Shown: positions 12,675 to 24,995 of the stretch, piece after piece
How the letters are laid out: each line of letters begins with the position of its first letter
How positions within the stretch are numbered: position 1 is the first letter of the stretch
Origin: Varroa destructor
Taxonomy: Eukaryota > Arthropoda > Arachnida > Mesostigmata > Varroidae
Direction of reading: 5' to 3'
Length of the DNA: 64,000 bases
NCBI RefSeq assembly: GCF_002443255.2
Contig: NW_019211456.1
Span: 18,089,557-18,153,556 of the forward strand
Program-made: the position numbers and the translations under genes
Notes under the pieces: generated by a model
The model's database searches: none
The model's input: the letters and a program-made list of their open reading frames with translations, nothing else
What the model was told of the DNA's origin: nothing

Positions 12675-13289
12675 TCGGAGAGCTATCAAGGCCAGCATCA
12701 GGCATCCAGCCATGGAATGACCTACTACAACCACCACCAGCAAAGTAGCCAGTTAATGGCTAGTAACAGCGGTGGTAGTCCTGGCCAGCAGGCCCTGCAG
12801 CACATGCGGCTGATGATGCAGGCCCGCTCCCCTCATTCCACCTCCCCAAACAGTGGCAACAACAATCACCCCAACTTAAGTTTAAACAACAGTCCGTATA
12901 GCTCGCCTCAAAAGGTGCTTCCTCAAAAAAGCCTGAATGCTCCAACCTCCTCGCCTCATTCATCTATTTGTTATTCACCCCCGTCGACTCCCCAACGCTC
13001 GCACTCGTCCATGTCCCATCACCGTTCCGATGCAACAAGCTACACTTCCCTACAAAGTTGCCCTACGCAGTACTCATCGACGGCCGGCGCCGTCCGACCG
13101 TTGATGGGTTCCCCTTTAACCTCGTCCCCGATTTCACCCTACCACCAATCGCAATACCAACAGCCATCAGCTTACGCCTCGTCTTCGCTCAAGATAAACC
13201 GCGCCGAACGGAGACAGGCACTGGACTACGCCAGCAAGACGCTGCCACACAACGCGACAATGGCAAGCGGAAGCTCCCGACTTTCCCAG
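12675..13289 (+). CDS. sick: Neuron navigator (sickie-like), internal exon E
   Basis: This is the largest exon of the chain: 205 codons, phase 0 at both ends, between CCACCCAG and TCCCAG|GTATCA. The product is a long Ser/Pro/Gln/His-rich disordered region, with GGSPGQQALQHMRLMMQARS near its start and proline-directed Ser motifs (YSPPSTPQRSHSS, MGSPLTSSPISPYHQ). Near the end is a more basic part, LKINRAERRQALDYASKTLP, resembling the SRxTLP-type motifs of vertebrate NAVs. Such SP/TP-rich linkers in NAV proteins carry phosphorylation and SH3-binding sites; specific sites here are inference. A later donor at 13322 (AAG|GTAGGA) would put exon F into a frame with an early stop, so 13289 is preferred. 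Confidence 0.88.
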
Positions 13290-14803
13290 GTATCAAATGA
13301 GAACTTTATAGAAACAGCAAGGTAGGACAGGAGTACACTTGAAGAAGATAACTCGATCAGATGTCAGATAGATTTGTGCATCGTGAATTCATTATCACCA
13401 AAAAGGAACGGCAACAGACGCTCATTTATCACACGAGCCTCTCTGCATGCAGGTGACGGTAATTAGTAAGGCAGCGCACCCCTAGTACTGCTCTATCGTA
13501 TTCACTTTTGATCTATGCTAAATTGATTTTTAAATCAACCAGATCACATCTGGGCTAATCTGGTGAAGGTACAAAATCTATACAAATTTAATTATTACGA
13601 TGAAGGGTAACGGGCATCTGGCGTTCGACTAGGCCATGAAACGAAAACGCAACACCTAGATACAGGGAACAAGATAGAGTGGATTGTAGAAATCTTTGCA
13701 GCTCTGTTCTGGATCGGACTATATGAAGCATGATATGAATATGATAAATCAACCGATATCGGGAGGGTGAAACGCGCAATATAAAGTCTCTTCTTAAACA
13801 TAAATTCAATTCAAATGTAAAAAAAGCGATCTTTCATTAGGAAATATGCATACGCGATAACAAAGAAGCTTTCATATGGAGTAGCTGGCGCATCTTATAC
13901 GTTCGCCTAAATTGCTTATTTCGACAACAAGTGGAAATTGCGGATCTCGCCCCGAAAACACCCACCCACTCTGAACCACCTGCAGGCCCACTGTGGCAGG
14001 CTTCATGTTTCTGCACGTCTATAATAATGTCCTTCTCGACACTTAGTATCCCAATTCACTTGTCCTTTTGGCGTTCTTGTCACACAAACTACCCATCGCA
14101 ATTAGCTTTAACATGGTATATTTTTGTGTGTGTGTGCGTGTCTGTCTACATATATTCAACGCTAGTTTTATTACACAATAAAGAAATATTACATAGGGTG
14201 TTGATTCATAAACGCTGCTTGATATGTTTTCCTATCGGTTCACGTGCATTCTTTGCATTTGGATAATGGCTTTTCTTCGTAGTTCGTGGCTAGTTCCTAT
14301 ATGCACATACTTATTTACGATCACGATAGAGAGTCCCGATACTGAAGGTACCCAACGGGTTTACCGCGTTTGCATTAGAAGAAAGAATAACATTTCTCAA
14401 TGCATGCCAATAGCCCTAACAGCTACGCGGCGATAAAATACTTACCAGGAGTCCATGTACTGTGTGTCAATTCATAGATATGGGAGCAAGTTTGGACTCG
14501 TTGAAAATTTTTCCACCGCCATCCAGATTCGAAACGTAAACTGTTTTAGTAGTAAATTTAGATAGATAAATATAGGAAATAGATAATTTTCATTTTCTGT
14601 GTGTTTCTCGTTCGCCATTTGTAAGCGGTACTTTGTAAGCAGCATGTAAGAAAGAGCGAGCCTTGCCGTACGCAGCTCGAACGATTTATTAGTATCGCAC
14701 TGAAGTGACGATCCGATTTACGAACCTGCGTGTATTGCTAACTTGTCTTCGTATTCTCTTCTGACAATTCATCTAATACATAACGGTCCTCCCGGGGTTT
14801 TAG
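13290..14803 (+). other. Intron between NAV exons E and F
   Basis: About 1.5 kb without a recognisable gene. It holds a TG-rich tract at 14125-14140 and ends in CGGGGTTTTAG. Short open frames on both strands near 13590-13810 have no protein character. Confidence 0.65.
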
Positions 14804-14891
14804 GGAGGCTCCCGGTTCTTGTACGGCGGCTCTTCGGGTTTGAACCACGTCACTCCTCCGAGGAGCGTTCGCTTCCCCAAAGACGACGAAG
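14804..14891 (+). CDS. sick: Neuron navigator (sickie-like), small internal exon F
   Basis: An 88-base exon between GGTTTTAG and GAAG|GTTAGT. Starting in phase 0 it reads GGSRFLYGGSSGLNHVTPP, then a short basic and acidic tail (RSVRFPKDDE), and leaves one base, G. The next exon opens with GT, giving Gly. This is the only one of the three frames that fits both neighbours; one alternative has an early stop. The longest open frame over this spot (from 14743) is in another frame and is not coding. NAV proteins have a Ser-rich linker just before the SLSLVS motif, as here. The exon is short, so its call relies on splice sites and phase rather than on similarity. Confidence 0.75.
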
Positions 14892-15087
14892 GTTAGTAAA
14901 TAAACCTTTACATCATTCTAATCGCTCGCTTAACGAACAGCGAAAGTTCCGAATTAATGCAATCGTTTACTGCATTTTTGTAGTACATGATACATTTACT
15001 TAGCGTTTACGAAACTCCTACCTACTAGGCATTACCTAAGAACAAGCAGTAAGAGCACACTGTTTTTATTATTATCGCTTCGTGCAG

Positions 15088-15251
15088 GTGGCTGTGGTGG
15101 TTTAGGATCTACGCTATCGCTGGTGTCAACGACGTCCTCAATGTACTCTTCTCCAGAAGAGCGTCACGCTCTTGAGCTCAGGAGACTCCGCAAAGAGCTC
15201 GAACATTCAAACGACAAGGTGGTCACACTCACTGCCCAACTCACCACTAAT
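15088..15251 (+). CDS. sick: Neuron navigator (sickie-like), first coiled-coil exon G
   Basis: This exon fixes the gene's identity. It lies between CTTCGTGCAG and AAT|GTAAGT, a full consensus donor, and ends in phase 0. It encodes a Gly-rich lead-in, then LSLVSTTSSMYSSPEE, then LRRLRKELEHSNDKVVTLTA, ending LTTN. Vertebrate NAV1/2/3 carry SLSLVSSTSSVYSTPEEK followed by IRKLRRELDASQEKVSALTTQLTAN in the same order. The second half is a heptad-patterned coiled coil that in the family supports self-association. In vertebrate NAVs the sequence continues with AHLVAAFEQSL; no exon for that was found downstream in this window. Confidence 0.95.
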
Positions 15252-16248
15252 GTAAGTAACCCACAGCCAGTGTGCGACTAAGCGTAAGGTCAAACTCACA
15301 ATCGTATAGCTGTGCCTATTAAGCTTATTGACGTCCCATTTCGACCAGAATAGTGTTACATATCCGTGAAGTCATCGACTGAAGTTTCGTTGATCGCCTT
15401 GTTTGGATCACAGGTGATGACGAGCACGAGACAATTCCACTCAGAAAATTTCGCTAAATAGTGCCTTCATTAGATCTATTATAGAACACGTAGGATATTC
15501 GGTCAAATGGATGGCTTTGCGAGGAAAGAACGATTACGATGTGGTAAACACGATCAAAAATTAACATCAGATCTGTAAAATATTGTTTGAAATTGTTACG
15601 TATTATTATCTACGTCAGACCCGCTCAAGAATTTCGCCGACGGATAGTATGGCATATGGGTGATGAGAGACCAGGTTGAGCTTTTAAATGTGCCGAAAAA
15701 AAAAACGAAGTTCCTCATTGCTTAAGTAGCAAAAAAAAGTATCTGTTCTCGCCTGATTTTCGGGTGTGTTCTTAAAGGAGACGCAAATTAATTTCAACGT
15801 GAAGTGCTGCTTACTTGCGTCTAGTCCACTCGGGCATATGAACTTATTTTTATAAATAGAACCATAATGAACGTGCATGGAACAGTAGCATTTAGATATA
15901 TTGATACAAAAATTATGGTGAAGCACTAAAAGTACGGTGTACTCGATAATCTTTGAACGCGGCTTTGGGGCCGCCTGAAGTTACTTTAGATGGATCGAAG
16001 TTGTGAGCAGTTCTAGCTATTACAAACTAGAATTGCATGTCCTGTAGCTGTGGCCTGCGCTATCGCTTGATGCGCTCGAGCTGCTACTCTATTCAATTCA
16101 GCTCTAATCGACTCGTTCCCACAATCTCTTTTAGGACAAATAGATGCATGTACGGCTATATTTTTTCTGGTAGCAATCTCCAATGCGGGCTATTAACTAG
16201 GACACCTTTGCTCCTTATTACCTAGTAGCGAAAACCTATCTGCATATT

Positions 16249-16304
16249 CGTGACAGGGTTGTCATTACCCGTTACTGTCAGTATAATATTATTTTCCTGT
16301 CACG
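16249..16304. repeat. Short inverted repeat, 9-bp arms
   Basis: CGTGACAGG at 16249-16257 is matched by its reverse complement CCTGTCACG at 16296-16304, 38 bases apart. It is too short to name as an element. Confidence 0.5.
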
Positions 16305-18255
16305 ATGTCCTAACAGGCTGCAATGAAGTATGAACCGAAGCCGATGTTAATATCCAAACGTAAGGTCTTATGTTAAGTGGCTGTGTTCGGTCTAAAAGGG
16401 CCTCGCCTTTACATATTGGCTAGGCTCGTCGGGCTACCGCAGGTCCAGTGTGGCAGCAAATAAAGAACAAACGCAATGGGTTTTCACAGAAATCGTAATG
16501 ATATTCAAGTGCGGTAATTGTGTTGAATTTCCTTTTCCTTTATTAAATAACTTCGCTTTTTATTACTTGGCTTTTTAAGCTTTTTATTAATAAAAATCGA
16601 GTCTAAATAATAAGCAATAGACATGAAAAGTCGATTCACTAAATTGACTTTTACCGTTTTCGATTTATATTAATTTTTTTGTTGTGCGACTTAAGAAGCA
16701 TTTAAAGAAGCGCTTACCAATTCATTCAATTATTATAAGCAAAATACATATAAATCATGAGTGATGCATAGCTTTATCTAGGAAATGTAGATGTACAATT
16801 GAAAATATGTGAAATCTAAAAGAAGAAATCTGGAAAAGAGAAATTACGGCATTACAAAATTTTTGAAAAAAATACCTCTCAATAATGATGATGGTAAGAT
16901 GATGCTAAGTTGTGCAAATATGTTTGTTCCTTATGTTTATTCAGTGCAAAACCACGAGAGCTTCTTCACGGAAAACTTGGCTCTAACACAGTCCGAAATA
17001 GGCGTAAAAGACTGATGATGGCATGAATAATGCCAGGACGGCTCAAACCTCAAATTTACAAAAGTATCGTACCAACCTTCAGCCGCATCCACGCCAAATA
17101 TCATAACACTGCAGTATATTATACTGTAGACAATAACCGAGAGCATAAGTAATCTGCTAACCGCTAAAAAGATGCTATCTCGTGGGCAAATTTTTCTCAG
17201 AAATCGCTCAAGGTAACACTTCTACCGCCACAGCTGTCCATCCCGCTGGATGCCAAGATGACTGCGCCGTTAGAGTGCAAGCGAAAGGCCGATGGTTGCT
17301 CAATATTCGCTTTCTAAACCTCTGAGAAAGCATTACATATGTGGGTGGTTCATGTTTGGGCAGTACAGACTGCAATGAACAGATTTAACTAACCTAAGTT
17401 AACGGTCATGCCAACCCGAGAATAAGTGTTACTTTCTTTTTTGTCAAAATCAAAAACATACATTAGATAATTGTAATAACATAGATAATTGTAGAAAATT
17501 GAATATAAGAAGCATGACCCATGGTTTCAGAAACCACAAACAACACAATTTGATAGTCATAACGTATCTACCGTTCGGCTCACAAGAGCGGCACGCAACC
17601 TGGCAAGATAAACAAGAAGAAACATGGCTTTTTTGCCTGAGAAAACCTCACACTGCGAAGACAACCCAATGATCACGAGAAATTACGACGCCGGTAGCAT
17701 GTCTTTTGCTTATACAATAGCAATTTTGCACGTCATAGGTCGTGTAAATAGTACCCTTATTAATAATCATTGCAGCTAGTAACAGTAGCCCGCCGCTAAA
17801 ACCGTTCAGGCGTTGTGCATATGCGCATAGAAGAACTGAAAAGCATCAAGACGTACAATATCTTTCTTTGGGGGCCTTTCACTTTTTCCTTTGGGGAATC
17901 GTTCTATATTTAAATCAAGTCTAATTACATCCATCACGATTTTCTTCTCGTCTTCCAAAGGCCTGACGCCTTATTGTTTTTCGACAATCAAACAAAGACA
18001 TTGGGTAGTTAAAAATTTTTGTTCTCACGGTAACCAATACAGAACATATGTATAGCACTAAATAAACTTGCTATTTGTTTGTAAGGCTATGTATGTTTAT
18101 ATAAACATTTAACCGGCCAGTGACAATAGCGAGACAAAGCCTTAAGCCGAGCTGGCCACGTGTATCAATTCAGTTTCTTGTTGCCTCTGGGCCCCGTCGA
18201 CTCTCGAGTTCTACATCTCTTCATTGGCGTCTTGCCCTTTTGGTTCTCTCTGCAG

Positions 18256-18372
18256 AATGCCACTCCACTCCTTTTACCGACCACGTCTTTGCTGGCTCCG
18301 GATAGCTCCCCTCCAGATCTAATCCAGGAGCCAAGTATTGTAGCCCCGCCGATCTCTTCGGACGATCTCTAA
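18256..18372 (+). CDS. Possible alternative 3'-terminal coding exon (weak)
   Basis: A very good acceptor (CTTTTGGTTCTCTCTGCAG) ends at 18255. Behind it, a phase-0 frame of 38 codons reads to TAA at 18370-18372. The peptide is Pro/Ser-rich: NATPLLLPTTSLLAPDSSPP, then an acidic end (SSDDL). Exon G ends in phase 0, so splicing G to this exon would give a shortened navigator ending soon after the first coiled coil. No canonical AATAAA was spotted in the next few hundred bases, and nothing here matches a known NAV tail. This is an inference from splice signal and phase only, and may be chance. Confidence 0.2.
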   Translation, partial: NATPLLLPTTSLLAPDSSPPDLIQEPSIVAPPISSDDL

Positions 18373-21300
18373 CAAAGACTAGAGAATAGTTCCTTCGACC
18401 CTGTTCTGACATGTCCTAGTGTTTTTCTCCAGAAAAAAAGATTCGGAGCGGCGGAAGAAATCGCTGCTTCGCCTCGTTGCTGATTGGATGCGATCGTGCT
18501 TTGAACGGATTTTTCCATAGCTCCTTTTCCATATGATCTACTCTGCCTTAAATCTCCAACGAAGGGACAGCCAGATCTTTTGCAGTTTGGCAACGTTTTA
18601 ACTCGATTAGTGTTCAGATTTGCTGGGACACATTGCAGACATAAGACGAGGAACTATTTGTTCTCGTAACGAGTCAAACACAGCTCGGGAAAGACGAGAT
18701 CTGATTCCATCGTACAAGTGTGTAAGTACCTTTCGTTGTGTGCGTAAAAGCCTGTGAAGCGGCATATCAGATGATTTGAGACAAATAATGTTCATTGAAG
18801 TTCGTCCTTTCGTGAGCAATCCGAACTGACCGTTACCCGCACGTAAAGAAACGCTTTTGTGACATGGAATATAGATAAAGTCCATCGCTGCTGCATTGGC
18901 TTGTAATCAGTCGCGGCTTGCTCCGATTAGTAAAACTAATACGGTAGACATTTTAGTCTAGCGACATCGTATGCCAAATAATATGTATTACGAGGGTATT
19001 GCGACGTTACTAGTCACGGGCTGGTGCGCATCGAACTGTAGGAACCGTTTTGTTCGGCTAGTAGACCCTTGTGAAAGCTTTTCTTTTTTTAAATAAGAGA
19101 TGTACTCTGAGCTGTAAACGGCCCAGTGCCCTAGACGAGTCTCGAGTAACAGTCACTGCTGGTAAATCCTATAGTGTCTCTCTCATTGGAGATGAACCAC
19201 TTGTTCTTGTTCGACGGGGTGCGACATGATACGTCGAGACGTGACAGCGGCTGTTGTCTCGACGTCCGGTGACCAATAGTGTAGTTGTCTTCCAGCTCTT
19301 CGTTTTCGACTGCTGTCAATGCCTGATTATCTATCTAGCTATCCTCTTAGAGCTGTCAAACTGTGTCCAGTTTTTTGAGTATTTGTTCGATGACTGAAGA
19401 CCTTATCGACAATTTTTCCCTCTCTTGTGAATGGTCTGGGAGGCAATGATGATGCTACCAAAGTTGCCGTCATGGGGCACTCGGTTGTCCTTAAACGTCA
19501 ACGTAGATAACAAAACCTATCACCAGCAATCAGTATTACCGCCTACTTAACTGGAGAACTGAGACACGTTCGTACATTGACGATCGTGTCTCTTTTGTTA
19601 AAAAAAAAATTAATTCGTTATAAATTCAGTGTAAATTCATTTCATCGAAGCGGACGCAATTTTACTGTCTAGCAGCTTTCGGTTAGCGATTTCATCCATT
19701 ATATAATAGTGGAATACTAAGTGTTTTGACTACGTTAAGAACAGAGCAGTAAAGAAACAATGTAGTAAAAGATTTCGTTGCCTCTATGCGAGTTGCTGAT
19801 GTTTAATACAAAACAGGTGCAGCCTTAAGACTTAACAACGGATCGAACACAAGACGGGACGTTATGGCGACCGCCTATGTACACACCATCAACAAGGTGA
19901 AGTTCAGTAAGGCTGACTATTGTTATCAAAAATTTATTGTTAACCGTGATCGTTTAGCATTCAGTCTCAACCATCATTACAGTAGCCTTGAAAATCTGTT
20001 GGATATTGTATGTATGTGATCCACTTGTGCGGCTTTCTCGAGTACAGCGTTCGCGATAATTGAAATGACTGGGTTGATATCGCTAAGCCCATCGGTGGTA
20101 TGACTTGTTGTCTCTATTATCTCTCGATAAGGAAGATAGCCAGAGGATTAAGGTGACGATAATGACAGCCTTAAAAATCAGGTTATTTGAATAGAAAACG
20201 GGAGTAGATGCTTTGTGTGAAGCTGAACACCGTTACTTCATTTGATGGTACTTAACAGTAGTGTTGGCCATGGCCCGAGAATTTGCGATTGTCTACAGTG
20301 TGAGGCATGTTTCGTATCAGGAATTGCCGCTGAAGGCACAACAAGGCAAGGTCGTCTATCGTTATTTGTAACAACTGGTTAAATACTTCATGCTGTGTAT
20401 CGCAGCAGCTGGGGCTGTTGCTAGTGGCTCTATCGATGAGACTTGTGGGTGCAATTTAGGGTGTTTGTTATACGCAGACAATTCGGCGCCTACTTCTCTT
20501 ATCGGCCTATAGTACACATTAGACTTAAAGGCGTGTCTTTACCTAGTGATTTCAAGCTGTTTCAAAATTTCACATTCGTATGGCTTAAACCCGTTACTGC
20601 AGGAAGTCTGTGACCTGTAGCTAGCAAGCTCATCAAGTTGATTTTGGCTGATTCAGCTGCAAAATGCGTAAGTGACGTTGCCAGCAAATGCGATTTGTTG
20701 CTAGGTGGTGTTTTTCAGTGGCGCAGAGAACCCTGTTTTTGTTTCATTCACTGGTTAACAGTACCGACAATAGGGCAAATATATGACCCTCTATTATTAA
20801 CTGATTACCAGTGTCTGCCTACGATCAGATATGCTTCCGACGCCTGTACAATTTACCTGAACGTAGTAGGCTTTCCGCACACACAACGAAAACACCTGGC
20901 GTTTAATCGGCCACAAATTACATACATTTTCCAGTTTAATTTAAGCGTACAATACATATACGCAGGCCTCCTTCGTTATCAAACATCACATTGTCGGCTA
21001 CGACACAGAAGGTAGCCTATGCTACCGGAAACGAAAGCCTATCTTCCCCCACTTATTCGCCGTAGTAAATTACTATGTCTAGTGAACAAAAATTACACCT
21101 TCGTAATTCTTCTGTGGTTCCACAAACAAATAGACGCAGCTTCTTTCTTAGTCGCCTCTTTTGTTTGTCTTCTATATGTCCGCCGCTTTGGTTCTTGCTA
21201 GGTCTTATAATAATAGCATCAGCGTTCCATACTTCGACGCGAACCTTGTCGTCGTTACCGTTGCTGTCTTCCATTTGATTTACTTTCCAGCCCGTCCGTA

Positions 21301-23740
21301 TACCGCTTGACGTTTACGTATGCATGCATATACGAGTGTTGGCGTTTGACCGTAGCTAAATTTATTCGCCAACTTATCGAGCTGTCGCTGTGATGACATA
21401 CCCTGTGCAGCGGCAGATGTGACTGTTTCGAAAGGTGAGCGTACGGCTGATCACGTGCCCAGCGTTGGCTCGCGGTAGGGAGCAGATTGCCAATAGAGAT
21501 GAACAACGGTCAACGGTCAGGCGGTGACACAAGTTCAGGTTTGCAGGTCGCATCGACCGTCTACAATCGAATTGGATAGAAGGCTGCTGGTTTTGTCCCC
21601 GGCCTAATATTTAAGCTAATAGACAGTTACGAAGAGGGTATCCAATATTACGACCACAATCAATCAACGGCCAAACACTACAGAGTGTAGGAGAGCGTCG
21701 GTGTGTTCTTCCTCGTCCAGACGAATCGGCTGCAGCCAGTGCGGGCCAATGGTAACCCTAGCGCTGTGAAGAAAAAAGATTTTACCGCAAGCAGATCTTC
21801 CTCTACTCGTCAACCTGGTTTGTGGTTCGTCTATCCTGCTTCTACACCGTAGAAGCACTAGCTAGTTTGCTGCCACAGCGACTGCTCCTACGACGAACTT
21901 TTCCTGTTATCGAATTCTTCGCTAGCTGCCTTATGTAATCTTTAACAGCGGTAAAAGCTAGCGGCTGAAAGGGCAACGAATCTTTTCGAGTGGATCTCCA
22001 GCGGATCAGAGCCACAGGCTGTTCGGTCGTTTGTTTGACTTCATCCCTCAAGTCGCCCATCATTTCAGCTCAGTTCACTATGAGCCAGTAAAATCAATCA
22101 GCACCTGTCAAAGTAACTTGCTCAAAACGTTGTCTTAAAAGAGAAAGCTCTGTACGATGAAGGCTTATGTTGTGTTGCATAGTTATGCCTTGTGATGTCT
22201 ACATCTCAACGCGACGCTCGAGTGCTCGAACCGTCTCTATTTTCCTTAGTGTCACGTTATGCAAATAACAAAAAGCTACTGAGGTAAAGGCAGAACATAA
22301 CCTTTCGTCGTCGTTCTCTAAAGACGAAACAATGAATATGCGGTTCACGTGAGTGTCGTTGATGTTGCCCTTTTTAAAGGGGGCCTCAGCCATCATCGCA
22401 ACACGTCAACAGTTGAGTTCTTATTCCTTCGATCTCTTGCTACGTCTTGTTCTCGCACCCTTCTTTCATGATTATGCTGTAGTTCAAACGAAATGACGCG
22501 ATATTGGTCTCCTCTTGCAGCAGTTATTATTATTACGTTTGAATCGAATGTATTTACCTCACTTTCGAAGTAACGCTATCGCGCACACAGAGTCAGTCGC
22601 ATACAGATCAAAATGGATAAGAACTTCTGTGCAGAAGCATGCAGTACCTATCTCATGATGGACGGGAATGGAGTGATGACGTTACTTTGACCAATCGGCT
22701 GCAGAGACAATCATTGTCTGCGAGCTTATCCGATCTAAACGATTCGGCATAACAAGGTAACGATTGGTTACTAAATAACACGAACACGAAGAACCGGTGC
22801 CAAAGCATCGTAGAAATTTCAACAAGTAATCGTCATCATCTGAAGATTAGACGAATTATTCTTCTCGGCCATGCCCTTTCAATAAGAACTGCGTATATCT
22901 TTTATTGTAAAAACAAGTTATTCTAATTCCTGAAGACTACCAACATTAAACACGGGCGCTGATATATGAAGTTAACTGACGAAGTGCTCTTGTATTGCAT
23001 CTAAATGTATTGGACTCGTTTGTAACGGACATACGCCATTGCATTTCCCTGAAAAATGTCCTTAATCTTGCCAGTATTTCAACGTAATTAGACCTAAGAG
23101 TATATGCCACTACGTATCAAGTAGGCGACAAAAAAATCTTCTGTTCAGGCAACTGTGTCGGCCCATCCAAACGATGGCGATTCTACGCTACGTATTCTAA
23201 CTTTTTTGGCAATGTCGCAATAGCCTGTTGACGATAAACTGTCACCGATTGTTCAACCGAAATTTCAGCTGTTAGAGTCCCAGCGAGCCGTCCGAAGAAA
23301 CATTGTACTACACGATTAGCAACATTGCCCTATTCTGTACAAGGGGCAATGTTAGACAAGCTATATTGTTGTCAGTTAGTCAGTAAACACTGAATAAAAC
23401 TGTTAGCATAATCCGTTCTGATCAAGCTTAGTTTGTATCCTAAATATGAATAGACAATAAACAAACACACTAAGCGATATAGTGGCAGCAGAACCGGTTA
23501 GTTTCTATAGACGCTATAGAAGATCTACCAGCCGAGTGCAAAACATTGGAAGTCATTCTAATAACTGCGCTAGTGTGAGCCTGTGTTGTTACAAGCGGGC
23601 TCAGAAAGCAACCTTTTTTTTCCGATTCTAACGATTTCTTTGCTACGAATTGCCAAAAAGGGAAGCGGATTATTACTGCAGCTATTAAACCGTAGCACGA
23701 AGCAGTCCTTGTATCTATCGGTTGTTGTACACTTGCCCGT

Positions 23741-23758
23741 TAATAATAATAATAATAA
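23741..23758. repeat. (TAA)n microsatellite
   Basis: Six TAA/AAT units in the long intron, followed by degenerate AT-rich units. Confidence 0.85.
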
Positions 23759-24954
23759 CAATAAAAGCAATAATGAAAAGGATGCGGAGCAGACATTATA
23801 GCAATTCAAGTGGACAGAAGACTAAACTTTCGTCCCGCGGAAGCTGAAAAGCTTGTGTCATTTTTTTCCAGTTCGTCGCTAACTTACGTTATGTTTTTAT
23901 TTTGCTGTTATTGAGTCGGCGTTTTTTGCCGGTTCATCGTTAGGTCCGTACGTCTCCCGTTTTTTTCGCTGCTGCCTCTCTGTCTGTCCGCACGTATGTA
24001 ACGCTATTCGAAATTCTGAAATTGCCACAGTTGGGCGCGATTTACTGGTTCTTTAGCGTCGTTTAAAAACGCCGTCAAAAGTCAGTGCTCACAATCGGCA
24101 ATTCTTTTCTCTGTTCGAGAAATTTCTAAGAAACCTTCTAGGGGAATTTCGCGGCACGCGGTGTATCCGTTCGCTGTCTCTATTAAAACTGGCTTGGTTA
24201 GCCCCGTTTCTCTTCTAGTCCAGCAATGATTGGAAACACTGACAAGATGGCCGGACTTGAAAGGCAAACTGCTTTAGAAAGGACTTTGACCAGAGGAAAA
24301 CTCCTATCTGCTTTGTGCCTCTATCTTGCAACATCCGTCGTCAGTTGGCCAACATCTTTTCCAACGAATTGCTTTTCGTCTCTTAACTTATATATCGAAG
24401 GGAGCAGACGGCGCATTTATCGGCGTGTATGCAGATTGGCTCATCTGAGCGCATTGCTACAGGACCTTTTTCAAACATAACTAAGCTGCATTATCAAAAA
24501 TTGCCAGCTCCTTTGGCCCACCGACAATCGTGTTCGTGTGTCCATCGGCGGTCAAGACTGAAGCCACGCACTGACTGATCGACGGTAATGATCGGGGAAA
24601 ACCTCATTCGCTCGTTGACGATGTTACTATTGTCTTCGTCACAGTCAAGGTGTTACTACCCTGTCGTTATTCTGTTTCGAGGTAGCGTGCCTCAAACAAT
24701 CCAGGCAGCTCTGACAAACCGGAGTATTCTAGCAGCCCCCCGACACTTGCCAAACTTCCGACCAAGCGACCATCGAACGAATCGACCAGCCGGACAGATA
24801 TTGTAAGATCGACAGCTGCACACTTCGATCGACCTCATTTGATTGCCAATAGCAGCAAATCGGGCATGGCGATCTATCCGTTTCCGTTTTCGTTGGCTGA
24901 TGTGCGCTGAATGCGTATGGTCCGAAAAGGTACCCATTAAACGCATTGATCAAT

Positions 24955-24956
24955 TA

Positions 24957-24994
<38 letters not shown>
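24955..24994. repeat. (ACT)n trinucleotide microsatellite
   Basis: About 13 TAC/ACT units with one early interruption (TACTACCAC), the longest trinucleotide repeat in the window. It is intronic. Confidence 0.95.

Positions 24995-24995
<1 letters not shown>

Noticed and set aside
13290..13321. Alternative later donor for exon E at 13322 (AAG|GTAGGA)
   Set aside because: It would shift exon F into a frame with an early stop, whereas the 13289 donor keeps the frame through F and G.
20405..20515. LLYADN-like peptide resembling the reverse-transcriptase YADD motif
   Set aside because: The frame is only about 45 codons, bounded by stops, with no neighbouring polymerase motifs.
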